Below, one piece after another: positions 36,147-46,078 of a stretch of 64,000 nt of DNA. Position numbers and translations under genes: made by a program. Position 1 is the first letter of the stretch, and each line of letters opens with the position of its first letter. This DNA is from an uncultured Duncaniella sp. (GTDB lineage: Bacteria; Bacteroidota; Bacteroidia; Bacteroidales; Muribaculaceae), in the NCBI GenBank assembly GCA_910587165.1, contig CAJUKP010000011.1, positions 1 through 64,000 on the forward strand, read 5' to 3'. Under the pieces are notes generated by a model. That model saw only the letters and a list, made by a program, of their open reading frames with translations. It was not told the origin of the DNA and did not search any database.

Positions 36147-37100
36147 TTATTTCTCGAACTTCGACTTGACCGGGAAACGCTTCTCAAGATATTGCTTGGA
36201 GCGCAGGCGGTCGGCATCCTGGGCAAATTGCGAGTCATTCATACAGAAAAGCATGGGATTATACTTCTCCAACTTCGCATAATGATCCTTATTGTGGATA
36301 TGTACTCTGAACGATGTTTTCTGTGTGACATACACCAGATGGGCACGCTTTTCAGCTAAAGCCGTATAGGAGTATATACTTCTTTGCACATCATTGTTAC
36401 TACGTACATGGTTTTCAAGCATCGCATTAAGCTCATTGCTGAAAATTTCATCAACGTGCCTGCAATCGCTCTTTCTATAAGCATCCATATTATGATGAGC
36501 CTTACCACCATAGTAGACACCATATTTTTTCTCAACCAGACGGGCGGCGTTCTGGATTATGATGTTATAATTGCTCAGAGGTTTACGCTGTATATGCTTT
36601 CTGAACCATAGGCCAAGTTTTCTAAACGGCCTGCGGCTGAATCTGACCAAAGGTAAACCGTCAGAAGCAAAAAAAGACAATGGGGTGACAGGCTTATTGA
36701 TATACATATCATCGTTTGAATAGATGAAATGCTCAGCCAGTCCGGGTATGCGATGCAGGAAGTGTTCCAACAATGAAGAATTGAAACATGGCAGACTCTG
36801 CGGAGGCATTATATCCTTATGATCCACTATATGTATCTTAGGATGGGACGTATCCAGCCATTCCGGCACCTGATCATCCGTCACGATGTAGATATTCCTT
36901 ATCCATGGCGCATAAAGCTCCACCGAACGGAGGCTATATTTCAGCTCATCATTATCGGCATAGCGGCCTTTACAGTTCACAGCCGACTTGGTCTCGACAT
37001 TTCCAATCACGGCATTACGCTTTGCCTGCCACTTGGGATCATTGCCATTCACCCAGAGATAGACGAGATCTACTTCCATGGGTTCGTTGTTACTTTTCAT
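36147..37100 (-). CDS. Stealth family glycan phosphotransferase (second copy)
   Basis: About 317 residues from the ATG at 37100 (a TTG two codons earlier and an ATG at 37079 are alternatives). CR1 reads EVDLVYLWVNGNDPKW, and CR2 covers KGRYADNDELKYSLRSVELYAPWIRNIYIVTDDQVPEWL to FIYSNDDMYI. CR3 is around GKAHHNMDAYRKSDC. It differs from the first Stealth protein in CR1 (LWVNGNDP rather than TWVDMNDP), so it belongs to another subgroup and likely handles a different sugar-1-phosphate. It overlaps the next gene upstream by about 11 bp. Confidence 0.9.
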   Translation of the reverse strand: MKSNNEPMEVDLVYLWVNGNDPKWQAKRNAVIGNVETKSAVNCKGRYADNDELKYSLRSVELYAPWIRNIYIVTDDQVPEWLDTSHPKIHIVDHKDIMPPQSLPCFNSSLLEHFLHRIPGLAEHFIYSNDDMYINKPVTPLSFFASDGLPLVRFSRRPFRKLGLWFRKHIQRKPLSNYNIIIQNAARLVEKKYGVYYGGKAHHNMDAYRKSDCRHVDEIFSNELNAMLENHVRSNNDVQRSIYSYTALAEKRAHLVYVTQKTSFRVHIHNKDHYAKLEKYNPMLFCMNDSQFAQDADRLRSKQYLEKRFPVKSKFEK

Positions 37101-37881
37101 TTTCAAGTCTTTCTTTGACTACAGGATATTTTTCAAGGATAGCCTCAAGGGATGCCAGATTACGGTCGACACCCGATTTGAAATTCGTCGTTTTAAGCGA
37201 AAGGGCTTTTGGCTTGCCCAGCCCCTTGGGCTTGTTCTGTCCGAAAGGTACAGGTATCACCATACGCCCGTTCGCCACGGCGGCAGCCCAGAACCACAGA
37301 TCGTCCGCGGTCGGGGCTATCGAGGTGAACAGCTCCTCGGACAACATATCAGCCTTCAGTGAATGAGGAGGATACAGCACCCCGCCCACACCGGTCTGCA
37401 CATTGGCGTAACCCTTATGTATCCTCTTGCGGAGGAAGGAATACCACCTGTATTTCGGCCACTTGCTGTATGGTCTGCCTGGCAGTATACGCTTGGCCCT
37501 GTGGGCAAGCACTGCATCCGGATATTCCCTGTGCAGATCGAGGAGAATACGCAGCATACCGGGATGATAGGCCACATCATCGTCGACCGTCACAATCACC
37601 GCATCCGGAAAATCGTTCAGTGCGGGTATGAGCTTTCGGTAAGAACGGATGTCACGGTCATAATCACGGATCTCAAACACCGGATTCTTTTCCGCAAGTT
37701 CAAGAAGCTCAGCCGGGATACCCTCATCACCAAACTGAGAGAAAGTGAGATACAGTACAAGCCGGTCCGGAAGGACATCACCCGCAAGAAGAGACCTGAC
37801 GGCTCCTGCGGCATACCCGATAGCGGCGGGAAAGGAGGTCATGGATATGACCACCTGCGGTTTGGTGACTGGTGTCTGCAT
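37090..37881 (-). CDS. glycosyltransferase, GT2-like fold
   Basis: 263 residues. VVISMTSFPAAIGYAAGAVRSLLAGDVLPDRLVLYLT and a central VIVTVDDDVAYHPGML (DxD-like at about 94-100) followed by HRAKRILPGRPYSKW define a small sugar transferase common in LPS/capsule clusters. There is no signal peptide. It overlaps the second Stealth gene, so they are coupled. Sugar specificity is unknown. Confidence 0.75.
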   Translation of the reverse strand: MQTPVTKPQVVISMTSFPAAIGYAAGAVRSLLAGDVLPDRLVLYLTFSQFGDEGIPAELLELAEKNPVFEIRDYDRDIRSYRKLIPALNDFPDAVIVTVDDDVAYHPGMLRILLDLHREYPDAVLAHRAKRILPGRPYSKWPKYRWYSFLRKRIHKGYANVQTGVGGVLYPPHSLKADMLSEELFTSIAPTADDLWFWAAAVANGRMVIPVPFGQNKPKGLGKPKALSLKTTNFKSGVDRNLASLEAILEKYPVVKERLENEK

Positions 37882-37950
37882 GGTAACAGTGGTTTTATTC
37901 TGTTGACAAATGTACGAAATAAATCCGTTCTGACAAAACCAAGTGTCTGT

Positions 37951-38970
37951 TTAATCATACAGCTTCCGCTTATGATACTTATCAATAAAGAAATGTGTCC
38001 TCGTGGCTCTCATGAACCATGAGAAGAACTTTGGATTATTCAACAGAATCCTGAACCTGAACCAACCCTTTATCCCTACCGAATACGGACCCGGCTTTCT
38101 GATTCCACGCATTTTCCCGCTGATATCCGCCAACGCCCTCTCCCGTTTCTTCTTGTTACGTTCGAGACGGGCTATTGTCTTGGCTCCGCTTATCATGGCC
38201 TTCGCCACACACCGGTCATGTTCAGCCTCCGAGAACCGGTCAACACCAAGTGTCAGCATCTCGTCGGCCCTGTATTTCACAGCTTCAATATAGTCTCGTC
38301 TGAATTCGGAGATATTGCTGTGGACTATGCTTCCGCGACGCATACGGTAGTGGTAGAGCGGCGTCGGATCAAGCACCACCCTTCGGGCCCGGCGAAACCA
38401 TTTCACACTCGTATGGAGATCCTCAAATGTCATGCCGACCGGAAACTCAGGTTTCACCAACCTGCGTCTGAACAGTTTGTTCCACATATAGCTCGGCAGC
38501 TTTATATCTTTGGCAAGTTCATACAGCGCGGCCGGACGGTCCAGAACAACTGTCTTATCCACAAGACGCCTCACCTTGGCCTCGCCGACAAATTCAAACC
38601 AGAATGACACCTGAGCCACATCGGCATTATATTCGAGGATGAGTCTGTGCAGAGTCTCTATCATGACCGGCTCCATCCAGTCATCCGAGTCACAGAATAT
38701 GATGAATTCACCCGTAGCAGCCTCTATAGCCGTATTTCTGGCCGCCGAGACACCTCCGTTTTCAATATGGATGACACGGAACCGGCTGTCACGCATCTCA
38801 TATTCATCGCATATCTGACCGGAACCGTCGGTGGACCCGTCATCGACCAATATACATTCCCAATCCCTGAACGTCTGTCCGATGATGGAGTCAAGACATT
38901 CTCTCAGATAATTCCTCACATTGTAGACCGGAACGAGGATCGACACAATCGGTATGCTTGGATCAATCAT
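37951..38970 (-). CDS. family 2 glycosyltransferase
   Basis: 339 residues. The GT2 A-domain is plain: VSILVPVYNVRNYLRECLDSIIGQTFRDWECILVDDGSTDGSG at the N-terminus and IIFCDSDDWMEPV at about 90-102. The C-terminal 100 residues are basic and helical, probably membrane-associated. It is the first gene of the minus-strand glycan operon, with a good promoter at 39062-39093, and is followed by the GT2-like and Stealth genes. Confidence 0.9.
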   Translation of the reverse strand: MIDPSIPIVSILVPVYNVRNYLRECLDSIIGQTFRDWECILVDDGSTDGSGQICDEYEMRDSRFRVIHIENGGVSAARNTAIEAATGEFIIFCDSDDWMEPVMIETLHRLILEYNADVAQVSFWFEFVGEAKVRRLVDKTVVLDRPAALYELAKDIKLPSYMWNKLFRRRLVKPEFPVGMTFEDLHTSVKWFRRARRVVLDPTPLYHYRMRRGSIVHSNISEFRRDYIEAVKYRADEMLTLGVDRFSEAEHDRCVAKAMISGAKTIARLERNKKKRERALADISGKMRGIRKPGPYSVGIKGWFRFRILLNNPKFFSWFMRATRTHFFIDKYHKRKLYD

Positions 38971-39061
38971 TACTCTTATGATATTACGGAACAGATAGTT
39001 AGTGACTCTTTGATATTGAATGCCCGTTTACAGACCGCGAGAATCTGTTTTTTAAGGACTG

Positions 39062-39093
39062 CAAAGATACACCTTTATTCCATACAAAGCAAA
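39062..39093 (-). promoter_or_regulatory. promoter of the minus-strand glycan operon
   Basis: On the minus strand TTTG (39090-39093), a 20-bp spacer and TATCTTTG (39062-39069) match consensus exactly. The start near 39056 gives a leader of about 86 nt before the family 2 glycosyltransferase. Confidence 0.7.
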
Positions 39094-39134
39094 TGCGTGA
39101 AGCCTTCCATATCTCATCAGACAGACACTCCGGC

Positions 39135-40100
39135 TCAACGTACAGGCATTTTCGAGAAACGCATCACTGTCTTAAACATTGGAAACGACAATGTCAGAAT
39201 GGCTCCGTCGGTGATATCGGCGTGCAGATCCTCGGTCATGGGCTCGAATGAAGAGTCAAGCCACTCCAGATCATAATGAGAAGTGAATATAGTGGGAATG
39301 AGCCGCCCCTTGAGCATCATCGGATTCCAGCGGTCGGAATACGTCCGCGCACCGTCCACATAGATTATGTCATAGCCTCCGGCATCCTTATTCCTGACAG
39401 TGGCGAGCAGGTATCTGCCCCCCGGGCGGGCATATTCCGGATCATTCTCACGATCGAGATATTTCCAGAACCCTTCGGCGGGATCATCGGATGCCTTGAT
39501 GTAGTCTGTCAGCTCTTCATGGCTCCATCCGGTGGTCACCACTGCTTCCGGCAGCCGCGACTCCTCGCAACAGAAGAGCGACACTTCTCCGCTGCCTCCT
39601 GCCACAGCCACGCCACTCTCCGTGGGCGAGAACGGGGTGTCGATCTGAAGTTGAGCCACAATCTCTCTCTTCTTTCCTCCGCCTCTCACCATGAGCAGGC
39701 CCGACTCCGACAATTCAGCTGAAAGTGTGTTGAATGCCCCGGGTGACGACGAGAACCCGTCCACCTCATCATCGAAGAGCACCTTGCCGCCACGCCTCAC
39801 CGTCAGACGCGTGAAACGCCGGTCAAGTATATCTCCGTAGGCCGTGTTGCCGTGCCTCAGTGTCATGGCCAGAGTATCGCCGGACTCTCCGGCGATGAAC
39901 AGAGTCCATCTCCCGGGCGACATCCCTTCACACTCTTTGATATTGTCCAGGGCGACACGTGCTTCGCTACTGTATGTGAGCAGTCCGCCAGTATCACCCG
40001 CCGGCAGAGTGATGACAGTATCGGTCACTGTCACAGGGGCTTCGTGATAGACCCGCTCGCTTCCGAGCGAGCCGAGGAGGAGAAAGATTGAGAAGAGCAT
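39135..40100 (-). CDS. secreted protein of unknown function
   Basis: 321 residues. A short hydrophobic N-terminus (MLFSIFLLLGSLG) suggests export. The rest is beta-rich with no recognised domain. Repeated short strands such as VTVTDTVITLPAG and RFTRLTVRRGGKVLFDD suggest beta-sandwich modules. The segment from about 205 to 300 (TDYIKASDDPAEGFWKYLDREN to WLDSSFEP) looks like a separate domain. It follows purF by about 40 bp in the same direction, which is probably an accident of operon structure rather than function. Confidence 0.6.
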   Translation of the reverse strand: MLFSIFLLLGSLGSERVYHEAPVTVTDTVITLPAGDTGGLLTYSSEARVALDNIKECEGMSPGRWTLFIAGESGDTLAMTLRHGNTAYGDILDRRFTRLTVRRGGKVLFDDEVDGFSSSPGAFNTLSAELSESGLLMVRGGGKKREIVAQLQIDTPFSPTESGVAVAGGSGEVSLFCCEESRLPEAVVTTGWSHEELTDYIKASDDPAEGFWKYLDRENDPEYARPGGRYLLATVRNKDAGGYDIIYVDGARTYSDRWNPMMLKGRLIPTIFTSHYDLEWLDSSFEPMTEDLHADITDGAILTLSFPMFKTVMRFSKMPVR

Positions 40101-40139
40101 GATGGAAAAAGTGACGGATGGTTGGTATTAAAGATAATC

Positions 40140-42029
40140 TTACCGTTTGTCGGCATGGCCTTCATAGAAGTTCACGAAGGCACGGTTGACCAGACGGGTT
40201 CCTCCGGGAGTGGGATAGTCACCTGAGAAGTACCAGTCACCGGGACAGCCCGGTATCGCTTCATGCAGACCGGCAAGAGTCTGATATACAAGCTCTATCT
40301 CAGCGTTGATCTCGCCATCGGCAGTGAGCATCTCCACTATCTTTCTTGAGATCTCATCCTGACTGAACGGAGCATAGATAGCTTTGACACAGTTTGTTAT
40401 CTCAAAGTCCAGAAGAGCTTCCTGTTTTTTGCAGTTCTCGTATGTCTCGGCAAGCACCGACTCCATGCCACGGTCCTTGAGCAGCTCCACGGCCGCACGG
40501 AAAGCGATGAACTCACCCATACGCGACATATCTATACCGTAGTAGTCGGGATAACGCACCTGGGGAGACGACGATACCACCACAATCTTACGTGGATGCA
40601 GACGGTCAAGCATTCTCAGTATCGACTGGCGCAGGGTGGTCCCGCGGACAATCGAATCGTCAATCGCCACCACTGTATCCACACCGTTCTCGACTATTCC
40701 GTAGGTCACATCATAGACATGGGCGGCCAGATCGTTGCGCGCCTCTCCTTCCGCTATGAACGTGCGCAGTTTGATATCCTTGATGGCAAGCTTCTCAATC
40801 CGCAGATTGCGCCCCATGATTTCCCCGAGCCGCTCCTCGTTAAGTGTTCCGGCACTCTGGGCATTCAGTATCTGCAGGGTCTTTTCCTTGTTGAGTTCCT
40901 GCTCCAGTCCGTCACACATACCGAGAAAAGCCACCTCGGCGGTGTTGGGTATGAACGAGAACACCGCATGGTCCAGATCTCCGTCTATACTCTTCATGAT
41001 GGCCGGCACCACATTGCGTCCCAGGGCCTTGCGTTCGTTATAGATATCGGCGTCGCTGCCGCGGGAGAAGTATATACGCTCGAAAGAGCATCTGGCATTG
41101 CTGTCCTCTCCGAGAATATCCGCTATGTTCACCTGTCCGGACTTGCTGACAATCAAGGCACTGCCGGGAACAAGCTCCTTCACATCACGCCGTGGCACAT
41201 TCAGCACAGTCTGTATCACCGGACGCTCGGAAGCAAGCACCACAATCTCATCATCATGATAGTAGAACGCCGGCCGTATGCCATGGCGGTCGCGCAAAGC
41301 GAACATATCTCCCGACCCCGTGGCTCCGCATATCACGAATCCGCCGTCCCATTCCGGAGAAGTCGAGGCAAGCACACGCCTCATATCAAGATTGTCCTCG
41401 ATGGTGTGGGTGAGCTGTGGGTCGACCTGTGTGTCGCGATACTGACGGTAGATACGGTGATTCTCTTTATCGAGGGCTTCTCCCAACTGTTCGAGAAGAA
41501 TCACGGTGTCACTGTAGATGCGCGGATGCTGCCCGTGGGCCAGCACACGCTCGAACACCTTGTCGACATTGGTCATATTGAAGTTGCCGCACATCAGAAG
41601 ATTGCGCGAACGCCAGTTGTTGCGGCGCAGGAACGGATGACAATACGATATTCCGCTCTTTCCTGTGGTGGAATATCTGAGATGCCCCATATAGATCTCT
41701 CCCAGAAACGGGGCGAAGTTCTCGACCTCCTGAGGTGTGGCGTCCTGCAGACCGAAAGCCGCCACTTTCCCGTTGACCTCACCGAAAATCTCCTGGATAG
41801 CGTCCTTTCCAAGAGCCCTCTCACGGAACACATATTCATTGCCGGGGACAGGGTGCAGCTTCACCACACCGATACCGGCACCTTCCTGTCCGCGGTTGTG
41901 CTGCTTCTCCATGAGGAGATACAGCTTTCCGAGTCCGTAGGTCCAGGAGCCATACTTCTTCTTGTAGTACTCGAGGGGTTTCAGCAGGCGTATCATCGCC
42001 ACGCCACACTCATGTTTCAGAACTTCCAT
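40140..42029 (-). CDS. purF: amidophosphoribosyltransferase (PurF), extended form
   Basis: 629 residues against about 470-510 for most bacteria. The Ntn-hydrolase glutaminase domain begins after a short propeptide, HE-CGVAMIRL with Cys at 8. QHNRGQEGAGIGV follows, and the PRPP loop is VVAIDDSIVRGTT at about 459-471. It makes phosphoribosylamine from PRPP and glutamine, the first step of purine synthesis. The extra length includes residues around 15-35 and the C-terminal tail (QTLAGLHEAIPGCPGDWYFSGDYPTPGG). This long form is, as far as I know, normal in Bacteroidales. Confidence 0.92.
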   Translation of the reverse strand: MEVLKHECGVAMIRLLKPLEYYKKKYGSWTYGLGKLYLLMEKQHNRGQEGAGIGVVKLHPVPGNEYVFRERALGKDAIQEIFGEVNGKVAAFGLQDATPQEVENFAPFLGEIYMGHLRYSTTGKSGISYCHPFLRRNNWRSRNLLMCGNFNMTNVDKVFERVLAHGQHPRIYSDTVILLEQLGEALDKENHRIYRQYRDTQVDPQLTHTIEDNLDMRRVLASTSPEWDGGFVICGATGSGDMFALRDRHGIRPAFYYHDDEIVVLASERPVIQTVLNVPRRDVKELVPGSALIVSKSGQVNIADILGEDSNARCSFERIYFSRGSDADIYNERKALGRNVVPAIMKSIDGDLDHAVFSFIPNTAEVAFLGMCDGLEQELNKEKTLQILNAQSAGTLNEERLGEIMGRNLRIEKLAIKDIKLRTFIAEGEARNDLAAHVYDVTYGIVENGVDTVVAIDDSIVRGTTLRQSILRMLDRLHPRKIVVVSSSPQVRYPDYYGIDMSRMGEFIAFRAAVELLKDRGMESVLAETYENCKKQEALLDFEITNCVKAIYAPFSQDEISRKIVEMLTADGEINAEIELVYQTLAGLHEAIPGCPGDWYFSGDYPTPGGTRLVNRAFVNFYEGHADKR

Positions 42030-42056
42030 TGTGCAATATGCGGTTTCGTTTTTTAT

Positions 42057-44537
42057 TTATTCGCGGTAATACACCCTCTTCACACGGTCGGAGATAGAGG
42101 TGAGCACCTCGTAGGGTATTGTCCCGAGGGTCTCGGCCAGAGTATCCACAGATATGGTCTCGCCGAATATCTCCACTCTGTCACCCGGAGCTGCCCCGGG
42201 CACGTCAGTCACATCTATCATGCACGCATCCATGCAGATTGTACCCACGATGGGACATCTCACACCTCTCACCACCATATCGGCATGGCCGTATCCCAGA
42301 TGGCGGTTGAGACCGTCGGCATATCCCACAGGCACCGTGGCTATTACTGAGTCGCGCGTGAGACGGCCACGGCGGTTGTAGCCTATGGTGGTGCCGGCCG
42401 GCCAGCTTTTCACTGAGATGATGATGGTGTGGAGAGCCGACACCGGCCTGAGCGCATCCTGCGAGCCGTCATGCATGGTGCGGATGCCATAGAGTCCGAT
42501 TCCGAGGCGCACCATATCGAGCTGGTGCTCCGGGAAACGGGATATTCCGGTGGAATTGAGGATATGGCGGAGTATACGGCGTCCGGGGAAGGCCCCGAGA
42601 AGCATATCACAGCAACGGGCGAAGTAGTCAAACTGCCCGCGGGTATAATCATCCTCCATCGGGTCATCGGCGGCGCACAGATGGGAGAATATCGACCTCG
42701 GCACCACACGGTCAGTGCTTCTCAGGGTCTCTATTACTTCAGGCAGGGTCTCGAGCGTGAATCCGAGACGGTGCATCCCTGAGTCTATTTTGATGTGTAC
42801 GGGATAATCGCGTATATCATGTTTCTCAGCCTCGGCTATAAGCCTGCGCAAAAAGTCGAGACTATATATCTCAGGTTCCAGACGGTTGTCAAAAAGAGCC
42901 TTGAAACTCTCCACGGCCGGATTGAGCACAATTATAGGCATCGTGATCCCGGCCTTCCTGAGATCGGCACCCTCGTCATGCACGGCGACAGCGAGATAAG
43001 CCGCTCCCTGGGTCTGCAAGGTTCTGGCAAGTTCATGCGATCCGGCCCCGTAGCCCGAAGCCTTGATCATGCAGCATATACCGGTGGTGGGCTGCAGAAG
43101 AGAGCGGAAGTAATTGAAATTATCCACAACGGCATCGAGGTTGATCTCAAGCACAGTCTCATGCTGACGGGCCTCAAGAAGCTCCACCACGGGCGACAGA
43201 TCATCGGACGGTGAACCTTTGAGCAGGATCAGCTCCGAGGCGAATCTTCCGGGGCTGACCGAAGCGAGAAACTCCCCTGTTCCTGAATAAAACTCCGCCC
43301 CGGCAGGCAGCAGATCTTTGTATGCGGCTATCTCCTCTCCCACACATATCAGCCGGTCAACTCCGCGCGAGTCCAGCAGAGATGCAACCTCAGCATAGAG
43401 CTCGCTGCGCGAAGCGGTGGAATCCTCTGTGAGCGATCCGAGAATTACAGTTTTGGTCAGGCCCGGAGCCATACGCCGGCAAGTGAAATCGAGAGCCTGG
43501 GCAAGCGATGTGAGATCGGCCGTATATGTATCATGCACGAGCATACAGCTGTTCAGTCCCTCGATCACCTCAAGTCTTGTATCGACAGGTTGGAGACGGG
43601 GCATCCGCTCAGCCACTTCCGATGCGGAGACACCAAGCAGTAGAACCACACCGAGGGCGCTGATGGCATTTTCTATGTCGATGTCGGAGGTGAATGGTAT
43701 GGTGAACGAGCCGGAGAAGCCTCCACGGTTCCAGTCATAGTCTATACAGGTATTGCCGCCCTCTTTTCTCACAGTCCTGATATAGAGAGGAGCCGCCGGA
43801 TCGCGGCGCGACCATCCGGCCCGCGACGGACCTTCAGGAATTGAACCGGCTATGAGCTGATTGTCGGCACAATAGACCACCGAGCGGCAATCCTTGAGCA
43901 ACAATGCCTTCTGGCGGCATTTTTCCTCTATGCCGGTGAATCCTTCACTGTGGGCGCCGCCGATATTGGTGAACACTCCGATCTCAGGCTTTATCATGGC
44001 CTCGAGACGCTCCATCTCCCCCGGGCGGGATATTCCGGCCTCTATTATGGCAAGGTCATGCACCGATGGATCGAGCTGCCACAGCGACAGAGGCACACCC
44101 ACCTGTGAATTGAAACTGCGCGGGGAGCGGACAATGGAATAATCAGTCCTGAGCAATGAGTAGATCCACTCCTTCACAGTGGTTTTGCCCCTGCTTCCGG
44201 TTATGGCCACCACCGGGGAATTGAAACGTTTTCTCACGTATGCCCCGAGACTGCGGAGCGCGTCAAGGGGAGAATCCACCCGGAGCACTTCGGCCTCTTC
44301 CATTCCGGCCGGAAGCTCATAATTCATATCGGTCACGAATGTCCTCACCCCACGGGCATACAGATCGGGGATAAAACGGTGACCGTCGCCGCTCGATGTG
44401 CGGAGTGCGAGAAACAGGGTATCGTCGGGCTTCAGCAGCGACCGGCTGTCGGTGAGGAGTATCGAGATCTTTCTGGATGAAGACAGATTGGTTTTGGCGC
44501 CGATTATTTCGGCTATCTGATTGGTGTCAAACTGCAT
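42057..44537 (-). CDS. bifunctional MurF (UDP-MurNAc-tripeptide:D-Ala-D-Ala ligase) / alanine racemase
   Basis: About 826 residues from the ATG at 44537 (MQFDTNQIAEIIG). MurF half: VVAITGSRGKTTVKEW with the ATP loop. Racemase half: CCMIKASGYGAGSHELA with the PLP lysine, and GTTIGYNRRGR with the second catalytic tyrosine. One protein makes D-alanine and attaches D-Ala-D-Ala to the cell-wall precursor, a fusion typical of Bacteroidota. The longer frame from 44606 is rejected because it would run far into the upstream GSCFA gene. With the chosen start the overlap is 25 bp. Confidence 0.93.
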   Translation of the reverse strand: MQFDTNQIAEIIGAKTNLSSSRKISILLTDSRSLLKPDDTLFLALRTSSGDGHRFIPDLYARGVRTFVTDMNYELPAGMEEAEVLRVDSPLDALRSLGAYVRKRFNSPVVAITGSRGKTTVKEWIYSLLRTDYSIVRSPRSFNSQVGVPLSLWQLDPSVHDLAIIEAGISRPGEMERLEAMIKPEIGVFTNIGGAHSEGFTGIEEKCRQKALLLKDCRSVVYCADNQLIAGSIPEGPSRAGWSRRDPAAPLYIRTVRKEGGNTCIDYDWNRGGFSGSFTIPFTSDIDIENAISALGVVLLLGVSASEVAERMPRLQPVDTRLEVIEGLNSCMLVHDTYTADLTSLAQALDFTCRRMAPGLTKTVILGSLTEDSTASRSELYAEVASLLDSRGVDRLICVGEEIAAYKDLLPAGAEFYSGTGEFLASVSPGRFASELILLKGSPSDDLSPVVELLEARQHETVLEINLDAVVDNFNYFRSLLQPTTGICCMIKASGYGAGSHELARTLQTQGAAYLAVAVHDEGADLRKAGITMPIIVLNPAVESFKALFDNRLEPEIYSLDFLRRLIAEAEKHDIRDYPVHIKIDSGMHRLGFTLETLPEVIETLRSTDRVVPRSIFSHLCAADDPMEDDYTRGQFDYFARCCDMLLGAFPGRRILRHILNSTGISRFPEHQLDMVRLGIGLYGIRTMHDGSQDALRPVSALHTIIISVKSWPAGTTIGYNRRGRLTRDSVIATVPVGYADGLNRHLGYGHADMVVRGVRCPIVGTICMDACMIDVTDVPGAAPGDRVEIFGETISVDTLAETLGTIPYEVLTSISDRVKRVYYRE

Positions 44538-45478
44538 GATGACAAATATCTTTGGAATGCGTCGTTGATTTGCGGATTGGATCTGACCACCGACATCTCC
44601 GGCCATGAGGCTATGTCGCGGGGGGAGTCGGTGCGATGTTGAAGGCGGCGGGTCAGACGGCGGGCCTGACGGGCAAGCTCCATTGTGGGCTCGCTGAAAA
44701 AGCTTTGTGAAAATTTCTCATATATGTATGCCACCCCCTTTTCAGAAGGGTGGCGCATATCATCGGCATAGAAGCGATAATCACGGAGGTCATCGGTCAT
44801 GATCTCGAATGCGGGGAAATAGGTCAATCCCTCATGGCGCCTTATGATCTCATCTTCTGCCAGATGAAGCACTGATTTTGATATGGTGTTGGCATGAGGA
44901 TCCCGGCCGGGATAGCGCAACGGACTGACGGTCAATATCAACCTCGCTTCAGGATTAAGGCGTCTCACAATGGCGACGATCTCCTCAAGCGTGTCTACCG
45001 TCTCCCCGAGGCATAGCATACGCTCGGTGAAAAGATAGCCCGGCTGCTTATGACAGTTTGCCACAGGCTGTCCGTCGGCCACCAGGCTGAACAGCCGTGT
45101 GGTTCCGAGGGTAATGATGACATCCGCCCCACCCTCTATCAGCGAACGGGTCTGTCCGAGGGTACGCTCCATCTTCTGCCGCAGATCATCGGGTGTACGG
45201 GCCGAGATTCTCGAATGGGCGTCATGAGTGAAATAATATCCATCAGCCGAACAGAACCTGTCTTCACCGGTCCCGTTTTCCACCATACGCAGCACATGAA
45301 GTATCGAGACCGGATTATAGAGCGGGCCGAACGGATTGACGGATACATCAAAAAGATCATCGGCAAGCAACCGGCCTATGTTGTCGGAGAAGCATGAGCC
45401 TAAAAGCAGAATGGGGTCACCGTGGACAATTGTCCCACGGCACCCCTCGAGTGGTTGTATTTCAGTCCTGAACTGCAT
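44513..45478 (-). CDS. GSCFA-domain protein
   Basis: 321 residues from the ATG at 45478. LLGSCFSDNIGRLLADDLFDVSVNPFGPLYNPVSI is the GSCFA signature. Further blocks ISARTPDD and VIITLGTTRLF follow, with TVSPLRYPGRDPHANTISKSVL later. The family is restricted to Bacteroidota and relatives, and resembles SGNH hydrolases. The substrate is unknown. A longer frame to 45613 is rejected because it overlaps the lipoprotein gene. The start shares one base with the upstream stop (TGATG). Confidence 0.88.
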   Translation of the reverse strand: MQFRTEIQPLEGCRGTIVHGDPILLLGSCFSDNIGRLLADDLFDVSVNPFGPLYNPVSILHVLRMVENGTGEDRFCSADGYYFTHDAHSRISARTPDDLRQKMERTLGQTRSLIEGGADVIITLGTTRLFSLVADGQPVANCHKQPGYLFTERMLCLGETVDTLEEIVAIVRRLNPEARLILTVSPLRYPGRDPHANTISKSVLHLAEDEIIRRHEGLTYFPAFEIMTDDLRDYRFYADDMRHPSEKGVAYIYEKFSQSFFSEPTMELARQARRLTRRLQHRTDSPRDIASWPEMSVVRSNPQINDAFQRYLSSCSLTPIR

Positions 45479-45849
45479 CACATCGGTGCATACACCATTG
45501 TAGGTCCGCCTCCATAGGGATAGAGATACAGATACCCGCCACGGATAGCCCAGTTGAAATCCCAGGTCTCTGACTGGAGATAGACGGTGAGCTGGTTGCC
45601 GTATGAGCTCCATTCGATGTACTCGTCGCCATATCCGTCATCGGCATAATAATTACCCGACCCGTTGGAATAGAACTCAAACTCATTGTAGATCACTCCG
45701 GGAGAGTCGACAAGATACCATCCGCCTATCAGGGGGGAATAGTCATAGTAAGGTTCATCTTCGGCGCAGGAAGTAAGCCCGAGGATGGTAATCATAAGCA
45801 TCAGCGCCTGAAACGTGAATCCGCGCTTTGTGGTGAGTAGTTTTTTCAT
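45478..45849 (-). CDS. small lipoprotein, lipocalin-like
   Basis: 123 residues. The N-terminus MKKLLTTKRGFTFQALMLMITILGLTSCAEDE carries a lipobox (LTSC) for signal peptidase II. The mature part is Tyr/Gly/Trp-rich with a short beta-barrel-like pattern (LIGGWYLVDSPGVIYNEFEFYSNGSGNYYAD), resembling small lipocalin-like lipoproteins. It heads a minus-strand run followed by GSCFA and MurF-Alr, with a promoter at 45864-45871. The role is unknown. Confidence 0.75.
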   Translation of the reverse strand: MKKLLTTKRGFTFQALMLMITILGLTSCAEDEPYYDYSPLIGGWYLVDSPGVIYNEFEFYSNGSGNYYADDGYGDEYIEWSSYGNQLTVYLQSETWDFNWAIRGGYLYLYPYGGGPTMVYAPM

Positions 45850-45863
45850 ATCCTTATAACGCG

Positions 45864-45895
45864 CAAAGGTAGTAAATTGTCAGAAGAGATGCAAT
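45864..45895 (-). promoter_or_regulatory. promoter of the lipoprotein-GSCFA-MurF/Alr run
   Basis: TACCTTTG on the minus strand (45864-45871) matches the -7 box. A partial -33 element (ATTG) lies 20 bp upstream. Confidence 0.55.
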
Positions 45896-46078
45896 TTTTT
45901 TCTCACATCATCTTCTTTTCTTTTATTAACAAGGTGACAAACGATGAATAACATTCATTAACAACACCCGCAACAACGGCATCTCGGCCAAAATATTACA
46001 ATTTTGTAACATTTTTCTTACATTTCGCCATAAAATCAAACTCGAACACTACATAATCTCATTTTTAGCCGATTTAAT

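Noticed and set aside
40596..42350. Plus-strand open frame of about 584 codons antisense to purF
   Set aside because: Same reason: an antisense shadow with low-complexity His/Arg-rich translation and no recognisable domain.
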